From contig CM049307.1 of NCBI GenBank assembly GCA_026874595.1, positions 91,451,830 through 91,515,829 on the forward strand: DNA of 64,000 nucleotides, in the 5' to 3' direction. Position numbers and translations under genes: made by a program. This document shows, one piece after another, positions 46,778-57,640 of the stretch (the stretch's first letter is position 1; each line of letters starts with the position of its first letter). This DNA comes from Sipunculus nudus. Lineage: Eukaryota; Annelida; Sipuncula; Golfingiida; Sipunculidae. Under the pieces are notes generated by a model. The model saw only the letters and a list, made by a program, of their open reading frames with translations. It did not search any database and was not told the origin of the DNA.

Positions 46778-46893
46778 AACTCTGAAGAAAAACAAAACTG
46801 TAAATTCACTACAGTCTGTTTCACGGGATGCGACCCGATCATCAGGTGAATGTTGACTGTAGTGAATTTACAGTGTTGTTTTTCTTCAGAGTT
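46778..46893. repeat. 39-bp inverted repeat enclosing the hammerhead core
   Basis: Arms 46778-46816 and 46855-46893, matching at 38 of 39 positions, with a 38-base loop that contains the CTGATGA...GAAA core. Starts AACTCTGAAG on one side and ends CTTCAGAGTT on the other. Confidence 0.93.
46804..46851 (-). ncRNA. Type I hammerhead ribozyme (compact, complete core)
   Basis: Read on the minus strand: stem I 5' strand ATTCAC; core CTGATGA; stem II with CGGG/CCCG pairs and a six-base loop; core GAAA; a three-pair stem III (ACA/TGT) with a GAC loop; cleavage triplet GTA; then stem I 3' strand GTGAAT, six perfect pairs with the 5' strand. All invariant core bases are present; predicted cleavage is after the A at 46810. 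A very short stem III is what is described for Penelope-associated hammerheads. The U-U pair at the base of stem II is a weak point. Not tested for activity. Confidence 0.8.
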
Positions 46894-46959
46894 ATACCGC
46901 GCTCTGGCCTAGTCTGTAGGCCATAGAGCACTTTACATCGGAGGGTAACACTACCTTCC

Positions 46960-46960
<1 letters not shown>

Positions 46961-47034
<74 letters not shown>
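46961..47034. repeat. (TA)n microsatellite inside the Penelope-like fragment
   Basis: About 37 TA units between the two hammerhead-like motifs. Confidence 0.95.
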
Positions 47035-47035
<1 letters not shown>

Positions 47036-47129
47036 CAGGTTTTCTGCAAGCAACAACTACTAGAGGGCTCAATGGCATTTCACTAGAGTTTTAAAAAATA
47101 CAAAATGAAGAAGAATCAAGTATTTTCGG

Positions 47130-47185
47130 TCATTTTACTGCTACGTAGTTTCGTGCAACATGTTGTTGCACTCGTCAGGTAATGC
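47130..47185 (-). ncRNA. Second hammerhead-like motif (diverged)
   Basis: On the minus strand: CTGACGA, a perfect 8-bp stem II (GTGCAACA / TGTTGCAC, loop ACA), then GAAA. Stem III and the cleavage triplet are unclear: either GTA with a weak stem I, or GCA with a four-pair stem I. The core and stem II look real, but the catalytic fold may be damaged. Confidence 0.55.
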
Positions 47186-47549
47186 TGTCCGGCTGAAATG
47201 GACTAGATCATACCGCTATATACGTGTTACAGAGATACGCGACTGAATGAATATATGTTACTGGCCTGTTGTGTCACTAATAACCAAGACTGTTGAATGT
47301 AAATGTGCGCCCTTAAATATAAATATATACCAGGATAAGATAGAGAAAGTCGGGATACGGGAGGACTGGGGTCAAAGGTCAAAGGTCGCTCTATGAGGGG
47401 GGCTGGTAAGAAGCTGTACTGAGAGCAGTTAGTTACAGTGCTTAAAGACGGCTATATGTGTATAAACATCGGGCTCTCCATGTGTTTTCTTGTTATGAGA
47501 GAGAGAGAGAGAGAGAGAAATGAGGGCATCTTATAAACTAAAATTTATG

Positions 47550-47807
47550 TTATGAAATTCTTAAGGAGGTTTTGTTCGCATGCCTAAAGGCGGTGACAAG
47601 TTCGTTCCATTTATTCAGGGTGGCCAAATGTGGGTTGCAAATGATAAAGTATTTTTCCCATAAGCATAGGTTACATCTGTTGGTAGCGCTGTTATAAGCC
47701 TTTGCCTGTTTCAGTATTTTCCATGTGATATTGTAGTCTACATCTTTGTCATTCAGCTGCCAGATTTGTTTGTTAAATTTTGTGTTAAATTTCTTAGATT
47801 TGTTCAT
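47550..47807 (-). pseudogene. GIY-YIG endonuclease C-terminus of Penelope-like element
   Basis: An 85-codon open segment after the in-frame stop. It carries the conserved Penelope C-terminal blocks (I-W-Q-L-N-D, Y-N-I-T-W-K-I-L, C-N-L-C-L-W-E-K, L-N-K-W-N-E-L-V-T-A-F-R-H). The GIY-YIG core lies just upstream on the minus strand (about 47930-47840), in the same frame but beyond the stop. Confidence 0.87.
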
Positions 47808-48075
47808 GAAGGATGATTACTGTTTAGCATAGCGTGACTTGAATGAGTTTTCTGTTAATCCTATGTAGCTTTGTTTCGGCTCACTTGCGGCTGTTACGGT
47901 CGCTTGGTATACAATTGATTCTTTCAAGCAGTGGCCGGACATGGGGGCATTCCGTTGGTTTTCTGCAGTTGCATTTAGTAGAATTCGAGGCATTTACATT
48001 CCTTGAGAGTTTTGACTGTTGTGTGCATCAATATGCTGCTTCATATTAGCATGCAACTATAACTGAATTTGATGC

Positions 48076-48077
<2 letters not shown>

Positions 48078-48166
<89 letters not shown>
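48078..48166. repeat. (TA)n microsatellite
   Basis: TA array with CATATACATA and TTTATA interruptions, at the right edge of the Penelope-like fragment. Confidence 0.95.
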
Positions 48167-48167
<1 letters not shown>

Positions 48168-48494
48168 GCAAGTAATTTAAAATGCTTTGCTTTAGAAAAT
48201 ATGAGACGGATATACAAATAAACTGATTGCGGTTATTTTAATCTTCTTGTAATTAAATGAATTTTTGGTACAGCTCCATGTTTTTTGTATTAATTAAATA
48301 AATTGTGAGGAGTATATTTTTTTCACCCAGGCCCATAGGCACTTCTGCCTTCAATGTATATGTATGTTGATATGTTTGTTTATCGTTATGCTCAAAATGT
48401 CTCAAAATGTACCGGAGGGATTTAAAATATTGATTCAATTTTTTTTCTACTTCGTTTTGTTATCTAGAAACTATAACATGACCTCATATTACAG

Positions 48495-48571
48495 GCCTGT
48501 CCACAAGATGGAGGGTCTGACTGTACTGATGCTGATTACAGGGCTGGGGAACCTGGTCAATATAAAAGCAG
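48495..48571 (+). CDS. Gene B signal-peptide exon
   Basis: Acceptor ATTACAG at 48494, ATG at 48508, donor AGCAG|GTAGGG, phase 1 out. It encodes a 21-residue hydrophobic leader (Met-Glu-Gly-Leu start, L-M-L-I-T-G core) parallel to the gene A signal exon in length, position and phase. The split codon is completed at 52614 to give Val, continuing with S-L-P-x-I-x-D-L-I as in gene A. Confidence 0.82.
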
Positions 48572-50308
48572 GTAGGGAACAAATACAGTAAGCTCCAATT
48601 TTCGGACAAAGTAAACCTATCTGGATTAATGAGAAATTGAACAAAGGAATTATGACCAGTCTTACGTGTGTGAATATAAGACATGACTCTAAACCTGATT
48701 CGTTAGGTGATTGAGCCCCTTTAAGGTTTTCTATCTGAAATTTATAAACTAAAGGAAATCCTTTTGATCTTTTATTAAAATTAGCCAGTAAACGTGGATA
48801 TCACCGCACAAAGGCTACTTGTTTTATTAATATATCAGCCTAAATAATAAAAACAAATTCTACAAGGGCATCTGATGGCAAGTCAGAGAAGCCAGAGCTT
48901 TGCAAATGGAGTTTTGCAACAAGTGACCTTTCAACCTACCACCTGAGGATACATGTTTTTTTCCGTTTGTCAACACTGATGTGTTTACAAATATGTTGTA
49001 GATAAGTAAGTTCATACATCCTTTACGAAGGCGCTATAAGAACTGTTCACAACCAAAATTATCCTTTGATCATTAATATATACACAGAGGAAGCCAGAAA
49101 TCACATAAATTCATTTTCAAAAGGTAGGTGAATTGGCACCTTTAAGGGAGACACAGCTGTCAGGAATGTTCGGGTAAGCTTCTGTGACGCTCGAAATTTC
49201 TTTTCGGATTTTGGTAAACAAATAAAAAACTGCGTTGACCGCTGATAACTGTCCTTTGCATTTTGCAATAATTAGAAGATCACATTGTGACATTATATAT
49301 AATAATATAATGATATGTTAGTGACATAAATAAAAAAAAAAACATTTTCACTTAATCCTTCAAAACTTGGCAAAGAGTCCCTCCTCCAGTACCAAGACCA
49401 AGTTCCAAGACTAACATGATTTTATGAGATAAAAATAAAATAACGCAATTAATATTTTACATGACGGTGCAATGATCCGTATAATAATGTTACGGTTTTT
49501 ACTGACACTTCTTGGAACCAACAAATTTTCCAAAAGCAATTTGGAGGCCCTTAAACAGAATCATTCTGCAGAGTCAGTATTGGGCTTTATGGCATATGGA
49601 GGACTCATCTTGATGCCAAACTTAAATTGGCACAACAAAAACATTTGTAACTACATATGTTTGCGATTGACACAAACTTGCCTATTTTGCATTTCAAAAC
49701 TGAAAAAAAAAGAAACTAAACAATACACAGAGAGAACATTTCCGCACCAATGCCAGAATTTTATCAATGTAATACTGTAAGTTCAATAAAGCTTCGCTCA
49801 TTCAATTAAATCAAGCGCACACACGCACACACATATATACTGTGGTTGTCTTTTTGTTCGCAAAGATTTCAAATTTGCAAAAATAACGGTAGGGAAATTA
49901 TCGCGAAAATGAAAACTTCGTGAAAGATATGCCCAATCTACACAGACAGACAGTCCTTAATATAACACCTCATTAGCATCCCCTGTACGTTATCCATAAA
50001 GTAAAAGGAATTCTATTAAAAACAGCATACATTTAATGTTACCCGTAAATCAAAGATTTATAATATCAGACATCTTGTATTTTCTGTGAATGACGAACCA
50101 TTTTTCCATTCCTTATGCTTTCCATGTTCCCTAAGTTTTTTTGTACATATTTATAAGATTTTGCGAGTTAGTTATATTATTAATATAATACTGAATAAAC
50201 TGTGTTTGTTATTCTGTTTGGTAATATCCCGAAAATGAAACCCTCGCGAAACACTCACGAGGTAAAAATCGCGAAAATTTAAACCGGCGAATATGAAGTT
50301 AACTTCAA

Positions 50309-50310
<2 letters not shown>

Positions 50311-50345
<35 letters not shown>

Positions 50346-50370
50346 CTTTGGTAACATAGTGTATGTGTGT

Positions 50371-50406
<36 letters not shown>

Positions 50407-50407
50407 A
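50311..50407. repeat. (TA)n and (GA)n microsatellites
   Basis: TA array (about 50311-50343) and GA array (about 50370-50407) separated by a short unique stretch. Confidence 0.93.
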
Positions 50408-51169
50408 AATGACAATGTATTAAACATATATTTTTATCCAGTTTGAATCCAGAATTCCCTTGAACTTTAAATTGAACTTATTTTCTTAATATTTTCCCTG
50501 TATTGAGACGAACAAACATGCAAACAGACGAACAGTGAAAGCTCACATAAGATACTTGAATTAGGCGGAAATAATAAAAACAGACCCATTTGTCAACATT
50601 ACTAAGAATCTAAACATATGAATGCCAGCCATGAGGCGAGACCATTCCTTTTCAGGTATGGCCACAAAGCCACTAAGGAAATAAAAGGTCGAGTGACATT
50701 AAATGTTATTGCTTTGTGAGCACCCATTCTGTTCTGAAGTAGATGCCTTCCTTGAATAACGTGCCAAATTTCCATGTCACACGGAGGGGGCGTTCCTCTC
50801 CCTTAGACAGTCCTTCCGTGTGTTTTACGGAGGGCACATACATTTATGTTAAGAATGCCTTAAGCTCCGACCTGAACGCGGAAGATTAAGTCCTTGAGAC
50901 GTTATTTGTGTAATGTTGGGGGAAATGTGTGATCAAGTGACGACATGGGTCAAGATGATTTTGCGACCTTTAGATGTAAACTCTGTTAATGTTTTTTATA
51001 TGATAAGGTCAAGGTAAGTTGTAGTGGAGGAAATTTTGCGACTTCATATTAGTGCTCAGCCAAAATCAGCCACGCTTTTATTGGTCCAGTATACAGCATA
51101 GCTTAAATATTCCGTAAAACTTCAACTTAGGACGATGCAGATTGCCTCACAATATGGCACCCGAGTCAC

Positions 51170-51232
<63 letters not shown>

Positions 51233-51286
51233 CGACATATATGTGGGTATTGGTGTGTTCATATATATATATATATATATATATAT
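51170..51286. repeat. Two (TA)n arrays
   Basis: TA arrays at about 51170-51231 and 51261-51286. Confidence 0.93.
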
Positions 51287-51334
51287 GAATAATGAAATCT
51301 TGCCTGACCACGCTATGACGACCAGATACTTGTA

Positions 51335-51690
51335 AAGGTAAAAGGTAAAGGTGGGGGTTTATAGTCTGATATTACCGACGATGTCAGTCTCATCCGACTT
51401 TACACTTTGCCTCCCTGGTCTTTCGGGCTTGTTCATTCTTGTAGCTTTTCTCAGCTCCCTGGGGAGCTTACAACCAAATCAGCCATATCAGGCGCTAGAA
51501 GGTTATTCGTTCTATATTTAATTGCCTTCCTCCCATGACCAGTACTCATTCACTCCTGGGTCGAGAGAGCGCACCCTTGTGGTAGAGACTTTGCCTAGGA
51601 GTCTTAGCGCAGACGGCGGTCAGAACGTGACGCGAACCCAAAAGTCCAGCGCCCTTAACCATTACGCCACAACGCTCCACATAATAGAAA
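51335..51690 (-). mobile_element. tRNA-derived SINE (family 2), fullest copy
   Basis: On the minus strand the head reads GGCGTAATGGTTAAGG (box-A-like), then GGGTTCGCGTCAC (box-B-like), as in a tRNA-derived promoter. The body shares 'CTTTTCTCAGCTCC' and 'GACTGACATCGT'-type blocks with the fragments at 11.7 and 17.7 kb. The tail at the low-coordinate end is an AAAGGT-like repeat seen on the plus strand. Confidence 0.75.
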
Positions 51691-51816
51691 CCTCCCCTAA
51701 CACGACCATTCTGGCTGTTCCCGCATGTGGGAACAACCATATTCTAATTTATTTAGGAATAGTAAAATGTTATTAATATTAGATTATAATATCAATGTTC
51801 CACTGTTTGAATTACC

Positions 51817-51817
<1 letters not shown>

Positions 51818-51899
<82 letters not shown>
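51818..51899. repeat. (TA)n(GA)n compound microsatellite
   Basis: TA array passing directly into a GA array; the same TA-to-GA junction type as in the 12.3 and 18.4 kb arrays. Confidence 0.93.
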
Positions 51900-51901
<2 letters not shown>

Positions 51902-52613
51902 GACAGTTGTCCAGTGTTAGCAGCAGCAAATTTGTGTAGTCTGACCAGTGTTGGATCAAAATCATCTTGCAAATGTCCCTAACCATCAACGGTCACCAAC
52001 GCCTTTCAACGAATGCCTGCGATTTTCCCCGACCCCAGGTCGAGTCAATTCGTCAAAACAATCTTTAACAATCGTGCGACACACGCAAAACCACATGTGA
52101 CTAATTTTATGACAGTTATGGACAGTCTGATTGACAGTCGCCACTGTCACCTGTTTTCTTTACCAGTCGGGATCACAGAAGCATATACTTAGTAAGGTGA
52201 CTTGGTCTTTCAGTCTAAATCTTGTCCACATACGACGCAATACCCACGAATACTCCGTATCGTTTCTTAAGCAATTGAAAAATTCACCTAAGATGAGTAG
52301 TACCTGTGAATCGAGCATCGTAACGAGAAACATGAGTTGGGACTCTCTGGAGCAATATTAGACTATGCTGCATACGCTTAAAGAAGGGATAAACCTGTAT
52401 AATAAATTGGTGGGGCATATAAAGCCATTTAAACAGGGTAGTAGTCCCATAATTTATGCAATAATTACTTTTAAGCAACTTATTTTTTTATATACTTCGG
52501 ACTTATGAATACATCATATAAACAAAAAGAGCAACCAAAATATAATATACAATTAATGGCTGCAACCGATTACATAAAGTTTAGATTTGTCTTAATCATG
52601 AATTGTTTTTAAG

Positions 52614-55600
52614 TTTCACTACCAACGATCAATGACCTGATCAGTCAAACGACCGAGAAACTCAAGGGACCATATGACATTGGACCGGGATGTACTGTCG
52701 GCTTCAGAAACCAAGAGAGGTGCGAGTACATGCTCAGTGCCTCGTCTTCTACCTGTGTTACTACTCGGCTTCTGCTCAGAAAGCTGCTCAACAATGATCA
52801 AACCCAGATGAGCAAGTTTGATGAGGTCTTGACCTCAAGGGTTGCGTTTCGTTCCCTCGCATTAGACATTTGCAATAACACCATGTCCTTGGTTGCAGGA
52901 ACAACTGGCAGTGTTGATGTTGTTCCCAACTTGTTTACGATACAACAGGCCACATTCACATGCACATTGACCATTCCTGACAAAATCCTTACATTTATCA
53001 TATCGGGATCATGGAGTTTTCGCGGGATCACCATCCCGTTGACTGTTACAAGGGAAAGTGGAGTATACATCATGGAAGCAGCACCAAAGATCACCAACCT
53101 CAAACTTGGTAAAATGGTCGGAGACGTTAGTACCTCGATAAAAGACTTACAGTTAAATGACTTGTCAATCAAGAACCCCGTGATAAATGCAATGTTCCAG
53201 TCTGGAAGATCTGAGATTCGTTTTGCATTCGCATCTGAAGAAGAAGTACTCGGAAACCCACGACTTTATGTGACATTATATACCCAAAAGAACGCGGAAA
53301 GAAGCTCACATGCGGTTGTAATAGCTGGGACTCTGAGCAAAGTGAAAATCGCAGATGTTGTGAAGAAGCTGACAGGGATAGACGTCAATGGGATACCTCT
53401 CATAGGTTCTGCAATTGCTAGCATGAGGATGATGTATTCCACCAGGGAAAAAGTGGAACTTCAGATTCCATACACTGATAAGGACCTGAACTCTATGGTT
53501 CCTATCCGGAAAGGGCTCCATTTCATACTCTTCTTAAAGCTGAACAATAACCTTGAACAGAAAATAGGACTATTCGTCGCAAATCGACATAAATTCAGTT
53601 TTAACTTCATTGGAGGTTCGGGCTTGAAAATCAAGAATTTTGTCCGTGAATCGTTCTCCACTATAACCGGCAATTCGAAACTCAAATATCTTATTTTTAG
53701 GTTCTTAGACCAGAAGCTGCCAGGCATTTCATATTGTTCAGACAACAGGACTCTGACATTTCATCTCAAACTGTCTCAAGCAATCGCCTTTATTCCTCGC
53801 GCTATTGTACTTAAAAAGTCCACCGCGCGATTTAGCTTCCAGTTATCGAGTAAAAAGCTTGGACTACAAATTGCCACAGTATGGAACCTTGGGAATTTTC
53901 CAATTCATTTCCATATTAGTAAACCAATGAACTCTTCAATCTTCCAAGCAGAAGCAAGGCTTGGAAATCTGCCATTTGGAAAGATGATTGAACAATTTGC
54001 TGTTGCTTTGCTTCCACCCGGTCCATTGGAGAATGCCGTAAAGAAAGCCGGCTTGGAGAGCTTTAGTATTGTAAAACCATCAATCATGATGTATTTTTCA
54101 CAGGATCTAGTCGTGAAAGTGTCAGGGACGGCTGCCATAGGACGGTGGACTAAGTGCCATGTCGAAGTTATCACTGGCCAAATGCGAGGCGCGATGGTCA
54201 TGTCTACAGGTATCACCTTACAGCGCGTTCCTTTGACAAAAGTTGTCAAGAAACTGACTAACAATATCGTGAATCTCGGCATAGTCCCTGGAGCCTCCAT
54301 TCTGGATAACACATCGATATCGATTGTGATGTCGTCTGAGCCTATACCCAGATCGGTTACTTTGATGCAGTTCTCCTATCCCTCTTTATTAAACATTGAA
54401 ATACTGGACGGCGTTAGTCTGGTTGGCTCCTTCAGGTTTCCACATTGTGCATCAGATAAATTTTGCCAAGTTGCAAAGGGACTATTAGGGTCAGATGCTC
54501 ACTTTATCCTCAAAGGCCGTCTCGCAGTCGGTCGCGTTTCCCTATCGGCAGTGATACCGACAGAAATAAGGTTGATCAGAGGGGTTAATATTCAGAATGT
54601 TGGGTTTGAAGTTAAGGCTGGGCTAGAAAATGCGATTGGTATCACCGGAACCCTTAAACTGGAGAACCCGCCACTGACATTTATCGGTTCATTTGGCGCA
54701 TCAATCAGTGGAGCATACCTTAAGATGACAATGCCTGGGATGTGGAAGAAGCCTTTTGGAATAGCGTTTTTGGCTATTGGTGATATACATTTTGGAATTG
54801 CGGTGTTACCAGATCCTATACTAATCAGTGCTCTGCAACTTGGCGGAACCGCTATGCTTGGAAAATTTGAAGACGATGCAGCAGATCCCATTAAAGCACA
54901 AATGTTTATAGGAATTGACAGGGTCAACCCTCACGAAAACTTTTTTATGGGAAACATAAGTGCTTTGACTATAAGAGCTCTTTTAGCCGCATTTGCATAT
55001 AGACCGTTCCTCCCAGGACCTATTGCCGATAGTGGATTTCCAAAAGGATTATTTGTTTCATTTTCCCTGTCCACCAAGATCTTACCGAACGGCGTTGTTA
55101 TTCAAAGAGGCTTCTATTTGAAAGGAATGATAAAGATTCTTTTCTTTGAGGTCGATGCTAACATCCGATTATCTTTAAATGGGATTCTAATCGACCTGAG
55201 GGTGACCCCATTTGATATTGGTAGAGGACTTGTCAAAATAGGAGGCCGTAGCTCCAGGATAGGCCCAATATTACTAGTTGACGTGGGTTGGAATCCACCT
55301 AGAGCGCAGATAAAGATAGAAGGGTCCATCACTGTACTTAAAATAACCAAATCTGTCAATATTACTATAGACGCAAAGGGGTTAAAGTTCCATATTCAAG
55401 GGGATATGCTCGGACTGGTCAAGTGTGACCTGTACATTGCCGCAAGCTACAGATCTCTAAAGACTGCAGACTTTGAGGTGTCCGGTGTCTTCAAGCAAAC
55501 GCTTCTCCAGAAACTACGTGATGGTGCAATAAATGCATTAGATAATTACAAAAAGGCAGCTGAAAAGGCTATCAGTAGTGCACAGGCTAAACTTGAAAGG

Positions 55601-55868
55601 GATAAAAAATTGTTTGATAATGCTGCAAACAAGATGACAGATTTACAAAATAAATTAAAGGGAACGAAGGGCAAATTTGACAATGCTGTAAGAAATCTTG
55701 AATCAAAGAAAAGATATTTTGAATCTAAAAAGAAGATATTTGATAAAGCAAAGAGCAAATTTACGAGTGCTCAACGAGTTCTGGACAGCAAAAAAGCCAT
55801 CTTCGACAGAGCAGTCAAATCCTTGGAACAAAAGAAGAAGCATATTTGCCCTTCATCTTGCCGTAAAC
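52614..55868 (+). CDS. Gene B large exon: paralogue of gene A large exon
   Basis: Begins after TTTTTAAG in phase 1 and ends CGTAAAC|GTAAGT in phase 1, 3,255 nt. It is alignable to gene A throughout by eye with very few length changes: Cys-containing N-terminal segment (G-P-Y-D-I-G-P-G-C), beta-rich region with the same repeated modules (L-P-P-G-P-L-E-N-A-V-K-K-A-G, W-N-P-P-R-A), then the K-x-x-F-D-x-A coiled coil, complete here and ending in two Cys before a basic C-R-K-R junction. No internal stop. The open frame extends past the donor into the intron for ten codons, which is not expected to be used. Family not recognised; an extracellular structural role is a guess from composition. Confidence 0.9.
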
Positions 55869-56118
55869 GTAAGTTTTTACATTTCATTACACCATTTTAG
55901 TGTTTGTCTTTTCCATTAGAGGAAACTGATAAAGATTCATTCACATAAACTAAACGGAATACATCAGTAATACGTGACATACGTTAAGATATGTTTCTTA
56001 TTGGTTACACATTTTATCCGTAAAGTCTGATATCTAATATGTGATTTGCACACTTTACTATCAAGATCTTGATCTTCTGTCGGTTCATCTCCCGGGAACA
56101 GTTATTGCTTATTTATAG

Positions 56119-56319
56119 GAAGGTCCCTTGCTGAAAGAGATGCGTTTTTGTCAGAAAAGGAAGCAAAAAGATACATTAAAAGAAGGAAAAGGGGTTGGGT
56201 ACGTATACGAATACGTATACCTAACCCATTAGAGAAGGCCCGGGAAGCGGCGAGATGGGTAGCTGAAAAAGCAAGAGAAGTAGCAGAGAGAGGAAGGGAA
56301 TTCGCCAAGGAGAGAGCAA
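56119..56319 (+). CDS. Gene B exon 3: Arg-rich amphipathic helix
   Basis: Acceptor TTTATAG, donor GCAA|GTAAGA, phase 1 to phase 1, 201 nt. Same layout as gene A exon 3 with an extra R-I pair before the I-P-N-P motif, then an A-R/E/K helix (E-K-A-R-E-x-A repeats). Confidence 0.87.
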
Positions 56320-56900
56320 GTAAGACGTACTTAATGTATAATGATCTTCTCTGTAAATATAAAGCACAGCATATTTTACCTAACCTTCAGAAATTATCAT
56401 ATGTTTATCATATGTTTACATTTCCATGGCAATGCATTATATTTACATAACATTACATTACGGATAAATATGAACATAATGTCCTCTATGTTTGATAAAA
56501 TGTTATTTTGAAATTAATTACACCACAACAACATTCATATCAGTTTCAGATAGACATGCATTATTGTATCTATGCTCTCCACATATTTCTTTAATTTACA
56601 GTTTTTTTTAAATAAATATTAGGTTCTAACATGTAGTTAAGATACTCTAGGTACTCAAAACAGAATGAATATTTTCCTGAACTGAAGACAGTAATACAAA
56701 GCTTTGATCATGGTAATTTTATATTTAACACACTACATATAATATCTTTCATAAGGTCCTCTTTTGCAAGCTCTAAGTACTTAACTGGAAACGCTTTCAG
56801 GTCAAGAAGTATAGCCTTTTACTACTTAAATATTTCGATATTTTTCAAATATCATTGAAAAATCATTGAACCCAAGGAAAACGCTCGACTTTTATTTCAG

Positions 56901-56959
56901 GGGAGGTCTGGTGTGTTGGTCGAATGGCCGTGCGGGCAGCATGTCTTGGTGCGATAAGC
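56901..56959 (+). CDS. Gene B exon 4 (59 nt)
   Basis: Acceptor TTTCAG, donor AAGC|GTTAGT; same length and phases as gene A exon 4. It encodes R-E-V-W-C and M-A-V-R-A-A-C-L-G, conserved with A. Confidence 0.85.
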
Positions 56960-57422
56960 GTTAGTATGCTTGACCTATTTTAATTAAGTCAGTAGGCTTT
57001 TGGAGTAAGAATTTGATGAGGATAAAAGCTACGAATACGATATTTGCGCGTCATCAGAAACTATGTAACAACTCCGATATTAACGTGGTTTTCTGTATAT
57101 CTCCTACAAGAATATGTGAACTGATATCATTGATTACCTAATTATCGAAAGGACCTAAAACAGATATCACGTGAATATATACTTATTTAACATTTAGAAA
57201 AATACGTCTGTTACAACCAGAATAACAACTGCGACTGTTTCACTGGCCCATGAAATAAATATCTATTAGTTCCTAATTCAACGCGGGAAATGTATACAAA
57301 AATTTATACCCGGGCAACCAATTCCGTTTTAATTTCATGAGAAGACCTAGATGATAATGTCTAAGAACATTTTGCCAAAGTAAATTATGTTTAAATAATA
57401 AAATTGATATTTCTTTTCATAG

Positions 57423-57640
57423 GTCGCACAAGGTGTGCTGAAAACAGCAAAGATCGGACTAAATGCAGCAAAACTAGTTTTTGAAGGGGCCAAGAAGCTG
57501 ATGGATGTAGCAAAGGTTACAATGGATGCCGCTAAAGGCTTGGTGTCTATTGCCCAATTTGCTGTAAAAAAGGCCAAAGGTCTCGTGGATGTGGCTGTGA
57601 TCGCACTTGAAGGGGCAAAACGCATCACACAGAGTCTCAA
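57423..57640 (+). CDS. Gene B exon 5: Ala/Lys-rich amphipathic helix
   Basis: Acceptor TTCATAG, donor CTCAA|GTAAAC, 218 nt as in A, phase 0 to phase 2. Long amphipathic helix with G-A-K-K-L-M-D-V-A-K and K-A-K-G-L-V-D-V-A repeats. Confidence 0.87.

Larger units (their letters stand above)
46778..48062 (-). mobile_element. Penelope-like element 3' fragment (degraded)
   Basis: The minus strand from about 48060 to 47550 shows the end of a Penelope-like protein: an N-M-K-Q-H-I-D-A-H-N segment, a C-N-C-R-K region, a GIY-YIG endonuclease reading C-L-K-E-S-I-V-Y...S-Y-I-G-L-T...F-K-S-R-Y, then I-W-Q-L-N-D, C-N-L-C-L-W-E-K and L-N-K-W-N-E-L-V. It is broken by an extra C in the C-run at 47942-47948, an in-frame TAA near 47820 and indels near 48045. 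Downstream (lower coordinates) come the 3' part with two hammerhead-like motifs and an inverted repeat, in line with hammerhead ribozymes known from Penelope-like elements. It lies in intron 1 of gene B, antisense to it. Confidence 0.87.
48572..52613 (+). other. Gene B intron 2, repeats only
   Basis: A 4-kb intron between the signal exon and the large exon. It holds (TA)n/(GA)n arrays near 50311-50407, 51170-51286 and 51818-51899 and a SINE of family 2. Scattered short open frames show no splice context. Confidence 0.7.

Noticed and set aside
46613-46842. Open frames rich in Ile-Tyr or His repeats
   Set aside because: They are translations of (TA)n microsatellites.
47386-47400. GGTCAAAGGTCAAAGGTC as a DR1 nuclear-receptor element
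   Set aside because: Single short match within the 3' part of a transposon; no positional support.
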